DNA of 14,205 nucleotides from JANLQX01 sp043775075 (GTDB taxonomy: Bacteria > Actinomycetota > Acidimicrobiia > Acidimicrobiales > JANYDT01): positions 1 through 14,205 of the forward strand of contig JAYVSS010000173.1 in NCBI GenBank assembly GCA_043775075.1. The letters run 5' to 3'. Under the pieces are notes generated by a model that was not told where the DNA came from, ran no database searches, and saw only the letters and a program-made list of their open reading frames with translations. Each line of letters begins with the position of its first letter. The stretch's first letter is position 1. Made by a program: the position numbers and the translations under genes. Of this stretch, positions 6,774-13,098 are shown in pieces.

Positions 6774-7762
6774 TCGTGGAGCGAACACGTATCGACCGGC
6801 CGCGCCCAACCATTGCCGTCGGCCCGTCCCGGCCGCGTCGTACCCTGAGCCGACGATTCATCGAACTCTTCCCCGTGTTTGGCCCGTGGCTCGTGCTCGC
6901 CACCGTCATCGCCTTTTTATGGCCGGTGCAATTCGGTGGCGTCACGAGCTTCTCGATCGTGTCCGGCAGGTCGATGGAACGGACATACCACACCGGTGAT
7001 CTCGTCATCACGAAGGTTCGAGCGGCGTACAAGGTCGGCGAGATCGTCGTCTACAAAATCCCTGGAACCGACACGGGTCACGGTCGTGAGGTGGTGCACC
7101 GCCTCCACACCCGCCTGCCCGACGGAACGCTGTTGGCCCAGGGTGACAACAACAAGACGGTGGACCCGTGGACCATTACCGACGCCGACATCGTCGGAGC
7201 GAAGTGGCTGATGATTCCGAAGGCGGGAGTGTTCCTGGGCTTTCTTCGTTCGCCGGCCGCTGCAGCCATCCTCATCGGCGCGTTGGTCATGTGGGTGGCG
7301 TGGCCGCGCCGCGACGATGATGACGAGCCCGATGCCCCGGTCGACACGGTGAGGCCCACCGCGGTCGTCAACGCCAGCGTCCCCGCCGTCGTCCCTGCGG
7401 CCGTAGCAGTCCCGGTCGTTACGGTGGCCAAGCGGCAGGCCCGGGTCAACGTGGTCGATATGGTTGATGTGGTCGATGTGGCGGCGTGGCACTGGCTCGA
7501 CGACGACGGTGTCCCCGACGTGTCTGGGTCACCCCCATCAGCGTCGCTGCCCTCGGCCCGGCGAACGACCGAATTTCATCGCGTGGGAGCCAGGCACAAG
7601 ACCGACGACTGGCTGGCTGACGCTCGTATCGAAGCAGAGTTCCCACAATTTCGCGATGTTCGACCTCAGGTGCCGAGCCCGCCCAACGTGAGCAACGTGA
7701 GCAACGTGAGCGAGCAATCCGCTGCGCTGTTGCGCCCGGCACCGGAGCCGGCCAACCGGTAA
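6770..7762 (+). CDS. Signal peptidase I, ER/SipW type (S26B-like), with long C-terminal tail
   Basis: A 330-residue membrane protease. A first membrane segment (about 37-54, FGPWLVLATVIAFLWPVQ) is followed by SIVSGRSMERTYHTGDLV, where S68 is the predicted nucleophile. H110 in REVVHRL stands where bacterial-type enzymes have a lysine; this Ser-His arrangement marks ER, archaeal and Bacillus SipW peptidases. GDNN (125-128) supplies the conserved Asp. A second membrane helix spans about 164-178. The residue usually Pro after SME is Arg here. About 150 residues follow the second helix: an acidic stretch, a Val/Ala-rich part, VNV-VDM-VDV-VDV repeats and three NVS units; this tail is not part of the usual enzyme and its side of the membrane is uncertain. 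Overlap with the LamG-like gene and the two TasA/CalY-like proteins upstream suggest a dedicated processing enzyme. The general housekeeping Lep would be elsewhere. Confidence 0.85.
   Translation: MIVERTRIDRPRPTIAVGPSRPRRTLSRRFIELFPVFGPWLVLATVIAFLWPVQFGGVTSFSIVSGRSMERTYHTGDLVITKVRAAYKVGEIVVYKIPGTDTGHGREVVHRLHTRLPDGTLLAQGDNNKTVDPWTITDADIVGAKWLMIPKAGVFLGFLRSPAAAAILIGALVMWVAWPRRDDDDEPDAPVDTVRPTAVVNASVPAVVPAAVAVPVVTVAKRQARVNVVDMVDVVDVAAWHWLDDDGVPDVSGSPPSASLPSARRTTEFHRVGARHKTDDWLADARIEAEFPQFRDVRPQVPSPPNVSNVSNVSEQSAALLRPAPEPANR
7445..7480 (+). repeat. Four 9-bp units in the signal peptidase tail (VNV VDM VDV VDV)
   Basis: Four consecutive nine-base units close to GTCGATGTG lie in frame and encode Val-Asp-Val-like triplets. 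Units differ by one to three bases. They lie in the tail outside the catalytic domain, so copy number could vary without breaking the enzyme. Confidence 0.6.
7685..7711 (+). repeat. Three exact copies of AACGTGAGC
   Basis: A perfect nine-base tandem repeat, three copies, in frame, encoding Asn-Val-Ser three times near the C-terminus of the signal peptidase. Perfect identity suggests recent expansion or slippage. Confidence 0.8.
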
Positions 7763-7769
7763 GCGATCG

Positions 7770-7814
7770 TTGGCTCCGCCATCGTTGATGCCGACTGCTC
7801 GCCAGCAGAGCCAA
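7770..7814 (+). terminator. Nested hairpin after the secretion module, possible terminator
   Basis: TTGGCTC (7770-7776) can pair with GAGCCAA (7808-7814), enclosing a smaller hairpin CTGCT, loop CGCC, AGCAG (7795-7808) that shares one base. The structure lies eight bases after the signal-peptidase stop and before the hom promoter candidate. There is no T tract, so intrinsic termination would be weak. Confidence 0.3.
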
Positions 7815-7845
7815 AAGGGGCCGTCAGGTCATGCACCGGCGCCAG

Positions 7846-7851
7846 TAGGCT
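7846..7851 (+). promoter_or_regulatory. Putative -10 element (TAGGCT) of hom
   Basis: TAGGCT ends nine bases before the GTG at 7861, the same hexamer and spacing as before lysA. No ribosome site lies between it and the GTG, so a leaderless or near-leaderless transcript is likely and supports 7861 as the start. No good -35 element is seen. It would let hom-thrC be transcribed separately from the secretion module. Confidence 0.4.
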
Positions 7852-7860
7852 CGCCCGTTC

Positions 7861-9183
7861 GTGAAACCGAAGTCGTCTGACCCTGCGAAACACAGCCTCG
7901 ACGGCGGGGTGATCCGCCTCGGTTTGCTCGGCGCAGGCACGGTTGGCTCGGCGCTCGTTGTCCTGCTCCGTGAGCGAGCTGAAGCGATCACCGCTCGCAC
8001 CGGCATCACGCTCTTGGTGACCCGCATCGCCGTGTCCAGTTTGACCAAGGATCGACCGGGGATCGATGCGGCGCTCCTCACCGACGACGCGTCGATGGTG
8101 GTCAAAGCCGACGACGTGGATGTCGTCGTCGAATTGATGGGCGGGATCGACGGAACCCGCGAACTGGTGCTCGCCGCTATCGCTAATGGCAAGCCGGTCG
8201 TCACGGGGAACAAGGCTCTTCTGGCGGCGGCGTCGCCCGAATTGTTCAGCGCCGCCGATGCTGCTGGCGTGGACCTGCTCTTCGAAGCCGCGGTGGCCGG
8301 CGGTATCCCGTTGATACGGCCGCTGCGCGAATCGCTGATCGGCGAGGACGTGACACGCGTGATCGGCATCGTCAACGGCACGACGAACTACATCCTCTCC
8401 CGTATGACCGAAGCCGGGGCATCGTATGCCGATGCCCTGGCCGAAGCTCAAGCGTTGGGATTCGCCGAGGCCGATCCCACAGCCGACGTGGAGGGCCACG
8501 ACGCTGCGGCGAAGGCGTCGATCATTGCCACCATCGCGTTCGGACGGTCGGTGCGGGGCAGCGATGTGGTGGCGGAGGGAATTTCCCGGGTGACCGCCGA
8601 CGACATCGCCAACGCGGCGAAGTTGCACCACGTGATCAAGCTCCTCGCGGTAGCGAGCGAGGTGGGCGGGGCGCTCAGCGTGCGGGTGTTTCCGGCCATG
8701 GTTCCGCTCGACCATCCGCTGGCCAGCGTGCGGGGTTCGTTCAATGCCGTGTTCGTCGAAGGACGCAGCGTGGGCCAACTCATGTTCTACGGACGAGGTG
8801 CCGGTGGCGGGCCAACGGCGAGCGCCGTCCTCGGCGACGTGGTCGACGCTGCAGTTAATCTGAGGAAGGGGACGCATGCCACCCTGGGTTCATTTGCTCC
8901 TGCCGTTTTCGCTCCCAGGGAAGATCTTCTGTCTGCTTACTATCTGCAGATTGAAGTCCTTGATGAGCCTGGTGTGCTCGCTGCGGTGGCCAACGAATTC
9001 GGTAAACATTCCGTGTCGATCCGCTCGATGGAGCAAGAGGGCCTCGGCGATGCCGCCCGCATCATCTTCATCACCCACATGGCCCGTGAGGTCTCGGTCG
9101 AGGCGTGTCTCGATGGACTCCGAGCGCTGAGTGCCGTTCGCCGAGTAGTAAGTGTACTTCGAGTGATTGGATCAGAGTCGTGA
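7861..9183 (+). CDS. hom: Homoserine dehydrogenase (monofunctional, with ACT domain)
   Basis: The enzyme reduces aspartate semialdehyde to L-homoserine with NAD(P)H, the branch toward threonine and methionine. The 440-residue length fits the monofunctional actinobacterial type. The nucleotide-binding loop GAGTVG is at 24-29, VELMGGIDG and VVTGNKALL (K118) follow, then IVNGTTNYIL and the catalytic-domain signature FAEADPTADVEGHDAAAK. From about residue 360 an ACT domain (YLQIEVLDEPGVLAAVANEF) probably binds threonine for feedback inhibition. The GTG at 7861 is used because of the TAGGCT element just upstream; a second GTG at 7909 (VIRLGLLG) would give a minimal N-terminus and cannot be excluded. 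Its stop overlaps the thrC start by one base, so the two are translated together. In related genomes hom follows lysA directly; here 2.97 kb separates them. Confidence 0.95.
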   Translation: MKPKSSDPAKHSLDGGVIRLGLLGAGTVGSALVVLLRERAEAITARTGITLLVTRIAVSSLTKDRPGIDAALLTDDASMVVKADDVDVVVELMGGIDGTRELVLAAIANGKPVVTGNKALLAAASPELFSAADAAGVDLLFEAAVAGGIPLIRPLRESLIGEDVTRVIGIVNGTTNYILSRMTEAGASYADALAEAQALGFAEADPTADVEGHDAAAKASIIATIAFGRSVRGSDVVAEGISRVTADDIANAAKLHHVIKLLAVASEVGGALSVRVFPAMVPLDHPLASVRGSFNAVFVEGRSVGQLMFYGRGAGGGPTASAVLGDVVDAAVNLRKGTHATLGSFAPAVFAPREDLLSAYYLQIEVLDEPGVLAAVANEFGKHSVSIRSMEQEGLGDAARIIFITHMAREVSVEACLDGLRALSAVRRVVSVLRVIGSES

Positions 9184-10598
9184 TGCGCTACGTGTCGACT
9201 CGCGGAGGCATGGACCGGCGATCGTTCGTGGACGTCCTGTTGGAGGGGCTCGCTCCCGATGGTGGGCTCGTCGTCCCCGAGGCCTACCCCGTGCTGTCGT
9301 CAATGGAATGGGAGAAGATGCGACGCTTCTCCTACCCCGACTTGGCCTTTGCCATTCTTCGTATGTTCGCGGATGATATTCCTGAGGACGATTTACGTAC
9401 GTTGGTAGACCGTACGTACACAGAGGATGTGTTCGGTTCTCGCGAGATCACGCCGGTGGTGCCGTTGTTCGACGGTCTCTCGTTACTGCAAACCAGCAAC
9501 GGCCCGAGCCTGGCGTTCAAGGACATGGCGCTGCAGCTGCTCGGCAACATGTTCGAATACGTCTTGGAGCGAGACGGCTCGTCGCTTAACGTGCTCGGCG
9601 CCACCAGTGGCGACACCGGGGGAGCCGCCGAGTACGCCCTCAAGGGCAAGCGAGGCGTCCGGGTCTTCATGCTTTCGCCGCTCGGTCGAACGAGTCGTTT
9701 CCAGGCCGCTCAGATGTTCTCCTTGCTCGACGACAACATTCACAACATGGCGATCCGTGGGGTGTTCGACGACTGCCAGGACATCGTGAAGGCCGTAGGA
9801 GAAGATGCCGAGTTCAAGGCTCGCTACCGGATCGGTACGGTCAACTCGATTAACTGGGCTCGCGTCGTGGCGCAGGTTGTGTACTACGCCAAGGGGTATT
9901 TCGCCGCGTCGAGCGGTCCCGTCGATCAGGTGTCGTTCGCCGTACCGTCGGGCAACTTCGGCAACATCTTCGCCGGCCATGTGGCCCGGCGGATGGGCCT
10001 CCCGATTCGCCAACTCATCCTCGGTACCAACGAAAACGATGTGCTCGCCGAGTTCTTTCGCACCGGCGTCTATCGACCGAGGTCTTCGGGGGAGGTCCAT
10101 GCCACGTCGAGCCCGTCGATGGATATCTCCAAGGCATCGAACTTTGAGCGGTATGTCTACGACGTCACCGGTCGAGACGGCGAGCGCACCCGACAGCTCT
10201 ACGAAGCTCTGAAAACCACCGGATCGTTTGATCTGAGCGGGGCCGAAGATCGTCGGGCTACCGGGGACTACGCCATCTCCGCCGGGACGAGCACCCACGC
10301 CAACCGTTTGGACACCATTCGGTCGGTCTATTCGAAGACCGGTGTGGTGATCGATCCCCACACTGCCGACGGCGTCAAAGTCGCCCTCGAATTCCGTGCG
10401 GACCGTACGACGCCGGTCCTGTGCCTGGAAACCGCCCTCCCGGTGAAGTTCGGCGAGACCATCGTGGAGGCGCTCGGCTTCGAAGCACCCCGACCACCGG
10501 CGACCGTCGGCCTTGAGCAAAAACCCCAACGAGTCGTCGAACTGGGAAACTCCATCGCCGAGGTCCAGGCCTACATCTCCAAAATCTGCGATCACTGA
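9183..10598 (+). CDS. thrC: Threonine synthase (long form)
   Basis: This PLP enzyme converts O-phospho-L-homoserine to L-threonine and phosphate. The 471-residue length and N-terminus MRYVSTRG, then APDGGLVVPEAYP, match the longer threonine synthase class found in E. coli, yeast and corynebacteria, not the shorter roughly 350-residue class of mycobacteria. The PLP lysine is K113 in PSLAFKDMALQLLG, the phosphate-binding loop is GATSGDTGG at 139-147, and FAVPSGNFGNIFAG is also characteristic. The start is the ATG in TGATG, where it shares one base with the hom stop; extending the frame upstream would run into hom. thrB, the kinase making its substrate, is usually nearby but is not in this window. 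The final part ends in a hydrophilic segment with no extra domain. Expression is presumably coupled to hom. Confidence 0.95.
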   Translation: MRYVSTRGGMDRRSFVDVLLEGLAPDGGLVVPEAYPVLSSMEWEKMRRFSYPDLAFAILRMFADDIPEDDLRTLVDRTYTEDVFGSREITPVVPLFDGLSLLQTSNGPSLAFKDMALQLLGNMFEYVLERDGSSLNVLGATSGDTGGAAEYALKGKRGVRVFMLSPLGRTSRFQAAQMFSLLDDNIHNMAIRGVFDDCQDIVKAVGEDAEFKARYRIGTVNSINWARVVAQVVYYAKGYFAASSGPVDQVSFAVPSGNFGNIFAGHVARRMGLPIRQLILGTNENDVLAEFFRTGVYRPRSSGEVHATSSPSMDISKASNFERYVYDVTGRDGERTRQLYEALKTTGSFDLSGAEDRRATGDYAISAGTSTHANRLDTIRSVYSKTGVVIDPHTADGVKVALEFRADRTTPVLCLETALPVKFGETIVEALGFEAPRPPATVGLEQKPQRVVELGNSIAEVQAYISKICDH

Positions 10599-10615
10599 CC
10601 GGCGGTGCCGGCCCG

Positions 10616-10670
10616 GCGTTTTGGGTCGCCCGGGGTGTTTGGGTGGCCCAGCGTTTTTTGGGTCGCCCGG
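10616..10670 (+). repeat. Three imperfect tandem units in the thrC-rho gap
   Basis: Units at 10616-10633, 10634-10650 and 10651-10670 share a G(C/T)GTTT-TGGGT-GCCC core. The first and third differ only by two extra T bases in the T run; the middle unit is diverged and lacks part of the core. Confidence 0.6.
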
Positions 10671-10705
10671 CGGTCACATCTGACCGCCCAGCCACCCAAG
10701 AACGC
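10651..10705 (+). terminator. Large hairpin downstream of thrC
   Basis: The core GGCGGTCA (10669-10676), loop CATC and TGACCGCC (10681-10688) is a perfect eight-base-pair hairpin. Outside a small internal loop, the third repeat unit GCGTTTTTTGGGT (10651-10663) pairs with ACCCAAGAACGC (10694-10705) over about 12 pairs with one bulge and one G-T pair. The RNA would be a roughly 55-base stem-loop. No T run follows it, so it may be a Rho-related or decay-blocking end for hom-thrC, or part of rho control. Confidence 0.5.
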
Positions 10706-10959
10706 ACCGACACCCAGAAAAGTGACGGGTGATTCGTCCTGGGCGCGAACACCCGCTATCGTGATGGTTGTTGAGCGGCAACACGCCCTCAACGATCTCC
10801 CCAAGACTGCTCCGCTGTATGGCGTCGAGTCCGGTCAGGCCCGCAGAACACCGTCGGCGCAGACCAACCCGGAAACCACAGCAGCCTGCGGCGATCTCAC
10901 CCCGTCCGTATCCCACGGACTCATCCGCGCCGAGTCGGCGCGTGGAGGCAACAGAACAG

Positions 10960-13086
10960 ATGGAAGGCACCCTGGAACGGTCAGTCCTCGAGCGCAAAGA
11001 GCGCGACGAGCTGTCCACCATCGCCACCGCCCTCGGCATGAAGCCGAGCGGGCGAGCGAAAAAAGAGACCTTGATTGACCAAATTTTGAAGACGGCAGGC
11101 GTTGTCGAGGCACCCGCTGCCGATGCGAAGCCGAAGCGCGGCCGCAAACCCGCTGGCTCGGCCGACGTGATGGGGGTCGAGTTCGCTCCCCCCGAAGTCG
11201 CGGCCGCTGTCAGGCCCGAGCTCCCGGCGTCGCCGGAGTCCGCACCCCGCGCCACGGCGACGACGCGCCCCGACGGTCCGCGTCGCGGTCCGAAACCGGG
11301 CCGTGGTGCTCGCCTATCGTCAACGTTGTTTGACCCGTTCGCCGAAGCGGACACGCCTAAGGGTGCCGCCGCACCCTATGCCGACGACGATGAAGCGGCG
11401 TGGGCATTTGCTGCTGCCAAGCCGGCCGACGGTGGTCCCGGCGGTTCTGGTGGCTCTGCTGGCTCTGCTGGCGCCGCCGTCGTCGTGGCCACGCCAAGCG
11501 ACCTGCTCGACGAAGTCCCGGCCGACGGTGGTCGCCCCGGACGCGATCGCTTCCGCGATCGACCCGATCGCGGTCCCCGTCCGGATCGTGCCGAGCGGCC
11601 CGAGTTCGCCGATCGACCGGACCGGGCCGACCGGCCAGATCGAGGGCCCCGTAACGACGGTCCCCGACCCGACCGCGGTGACCGACCCGACCGTCCCGAG
11701 TTTGACCGTCCCCGGAACGACGGCCCGCGCAGCGATCGAGGCCCGCGTCCCGACCGTCCGGACCGGGGACCTCGGCCGGAGCGCCAGGACCGTGGCCCGC
11801 AGCAGCAGTCCACGTTTAACGCTGGTTCGGAATTTGAGACCGACCGCAACGGTCGCAAGCGCCGCCGTCGTGGCCGCGACCGAGATCGTCAGGTCACTCC
11901 CCAGGGAGATGCCTTTGCCGACCGGGCCAGCGAGTCCTACGCCGGCGAGCTCATCCCGATCACCGGTTTGCTCGATCTGGCCGACCAGGGATACGGCTAC
12001 ATCCGGGCCAACGGCTACCTCCCGAGCCCCGAAGACGTGTACGTCCCCGTGAACCGGGTACGTGCGGCGGGTCTGCGTAAGGGCGACCTGGTGATTGGCT
12101 CGCACCGTCCGGCGCTGCCGCAGGAAAAGTTTCCTGCCATCGTCGATATCGACACGGTCAACGGACATCATCCCGACGTGGCCAAGCTTCGTCCGAAGTT
12201 TGAAGATCTCACACCGCTGTTCCCGGACGTCAAACTGCGCCTCGAGCAGCCCGGCCAGCCCGGCAACATGGTGGCTCGCATTATCGACCTCGTGTCGCCC
12301 ATCGGCAAGGGCCAGCGAGGTCTGATCGTGTCGCCGCCGAAGGCCGGCAAGACCACGATCATGAAGCAGATCGCGTCGTCGATCGAGATGAACAATCCCG
12401 ATGTGCACCTTATGGTCCTGCTCATCGACGAACGTCCGGAGGAAGTCACGGACATGCGTCGTCACGTTCAGGGCGAAGTGATCGCTTCCACATTTGATAA
12501 GCCCGCAGAGGAACACACGATCGTGGCCGAGCTTGCTCTCGATCGGGCGAAGCGGTTGGTCGAAGAAGGCAAAGACGTCGTCATCATTCTCGACGGCATT
12601 ACCCGCCTGGCCCGGGCGTACAACCTCGCCGCCCCAGCCACCGGACGCATCATGTCCGGGGGTATCGATACCGGTGCGCTCTATCCACCGAAGAAGTTTT
12701 TTGGTGCCGCGCGCAATATCGACGAAGGTGGCTCGCTGACGATCCTGGCCACGGCACTCGTCGAAACCGGCTCCACCATGGACACCGTCATCTTTGAGGA
12801 GTTCAAGGGCACGGGAAACATGGAACTCCGCCTGGACCGTCGTCTGGCCGAAAAGCGTATCTATCCGGCGATCAACGTGAATGAGTCGTCCACCCGTCAC
12901 GAGGAGCTGCTCTTCCAGAAGCTCGAGTTGGACGTGGTGTGGAAGCTTCGCCGTGTGCTCAATGGCTTGGCGGAGGGCGGCTCAGGGGCAGCGGGCTTGG
13001 AGTTGTTGATGGACCGGATAAAGACCACCAAGACCAACTCGGAGTTCCTCATGGAAATAGCCAAGGCGCCGCAGCACGGAAACTAA
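10960..13086 (+). CDS. rho: Transcription termination factor Rho with large disordered insertion
   Basis: Rho is a hexameric RNA-dependent ATPase that ends transcription. The 708-residue protein is far longer than E. coli Rho (419) because of an insertion after the Rho N-domain (about 12-45, LSTIATALGMKPSGRAKKETL). Residues about 60-190 are Pro/Ala/Gly-rich. About 190-307 are repeats of Arg, Asp and Pro (DRPDRGPRPDR type), ending in the basic RKRRRRGRDRDR. The cold-shock RNA-binding part follows near 343 (GYGYIRANGYLPSPEDVYV). Walker A PPKAGKTT includes K464, Walker B is VVIILDGITRLARAYN near 540, and the RNA-contacting FEEFKGTGNMELRLDR is intact. Arg/Asp-rich insertions are typical of actinobacterial Rho and are linked to RNA binding. 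The ATG at 10960 follows GGAGG at 10944-10948; an in-frame GTG at 10942 is an alternative, and a TTG at 10768 gives an implausible extension. Confidence 0.95.
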   Translation: MEGTLERSVLERKERDELSTIATALGMKPSGRAKKETLIDQILKTAGVVEAPAADAKPKRGRKPAGSADVMGVEFAPPEVAAAVRPELPASPESAPRATATTRPDGPRRGPKPGRGARLSSTLFDPFAEADTPKGAAAPYADDDEAAWAFAAAKPADGGPGGSGGSAGSAGAAVVVATPSDLLDEVPADGGRPGRDRFRDRPDRGPRPDRAERPEFADRPDRADRPDRGPRNDGPRPDRGDRPDRPEFDRPRNDGPRSDRGPRPDRPDRGPRPERQDRGPQQQSTFNAGSEFETDRNGRKRRRRGRDRDRQVTPQGDAFADRASESYAGELIPITGLLDLADQGYGYIRANGYLPSPEDVYVPVNRVRAAGLRKGDLVIGSHRPALPQEKFPAIVDIDTVNGHHPDVAKLRPKFEDLTPLFPDVKLRLEQPGQPGNMVARIIDLVSPIGKGQRGLIVSPPKAGKTTIMKQIASSIEMNNPDVHLMVLLIDERPEEVTDMRRHVQGEVIASTFDKPAEEHTIVAELALDRAKRLVEEGKDVVIILDGITRLARAYNLAAPATGRIMSGGIDTGALYPPKKFFGAARNIDEGGSLTILATALVETGSTMDTVIFEEFKGTGNMELRLDRRLAEKRIYPAINVNESSTRHEELLFQKLELDVVWKLRRVLNGLAEGGSGAAGLELLMDRIKTTKTNSEFLMEIAKAPQHGN

Positions 13087-13098
13087 GCAAACGTAGTA

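Larger units (their letters stand above)
10599..10959 (+). other. Long non-coding leader between thrC and rho
   Basis: A 361-base gap with no convincing gene. The first third holds tandem repeats and a large hairpin (listed separately). TATCGT at 10757-10762 fits a -10 pattern but has no strong -35. Next, GTTGAG/CTCAAC (10770-10793) encloses GGC/GCC around AACAC, a hairpin with one bulged C. GGAGG at 10944-10948 is the likely ribosome site, a rather distant 11 bases before the rho ATG. In E. coli rho is autoregulated through its leader, so a long structured leader here fits that idea, by inference. Confidence 0.4.

Noticed and set aside
7666..8877. Open minus-strand frame of 403 codons opposite hom
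   Set aside because: It is the antisense of a clear homoserine dehydrogenase and encodes a His/Arg-rich sequence without family features.
9483..10595. Open minus-strand frame of 370 codons opposite thrC
   Set aside because: Antisense shadow of threonine synthase; no ribosome site and no domain.
10616..10705. CRISPR array
   Set aside because: The units are adjacent and imperfect, with no spacers between them and one inverted copy.
10768..10959. N-terminal extension of Rho to a TTG at 10768
   Set aside because: The added residues are Pro/Arg/Ser-rich and unlike any Rho N-terminus, while the ATG at 10960 gives the expected start.
10764..11078. Upstream frame from ATG 10764 overlapping the rho start, as a leader peptide
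   Set aside because: It is long and low in complexity, has no ribosome site, and runs far into rho; it looks like chance openness in GC-rich DNA.
11320..12900. Open minus-strand frame of 526 codons opposite rho
   Set aside because: Rho is certain on the plus strand with intact motifs; the opposite frame mirrors its codon bias in GC-rich DNA and has no recognisable domain.
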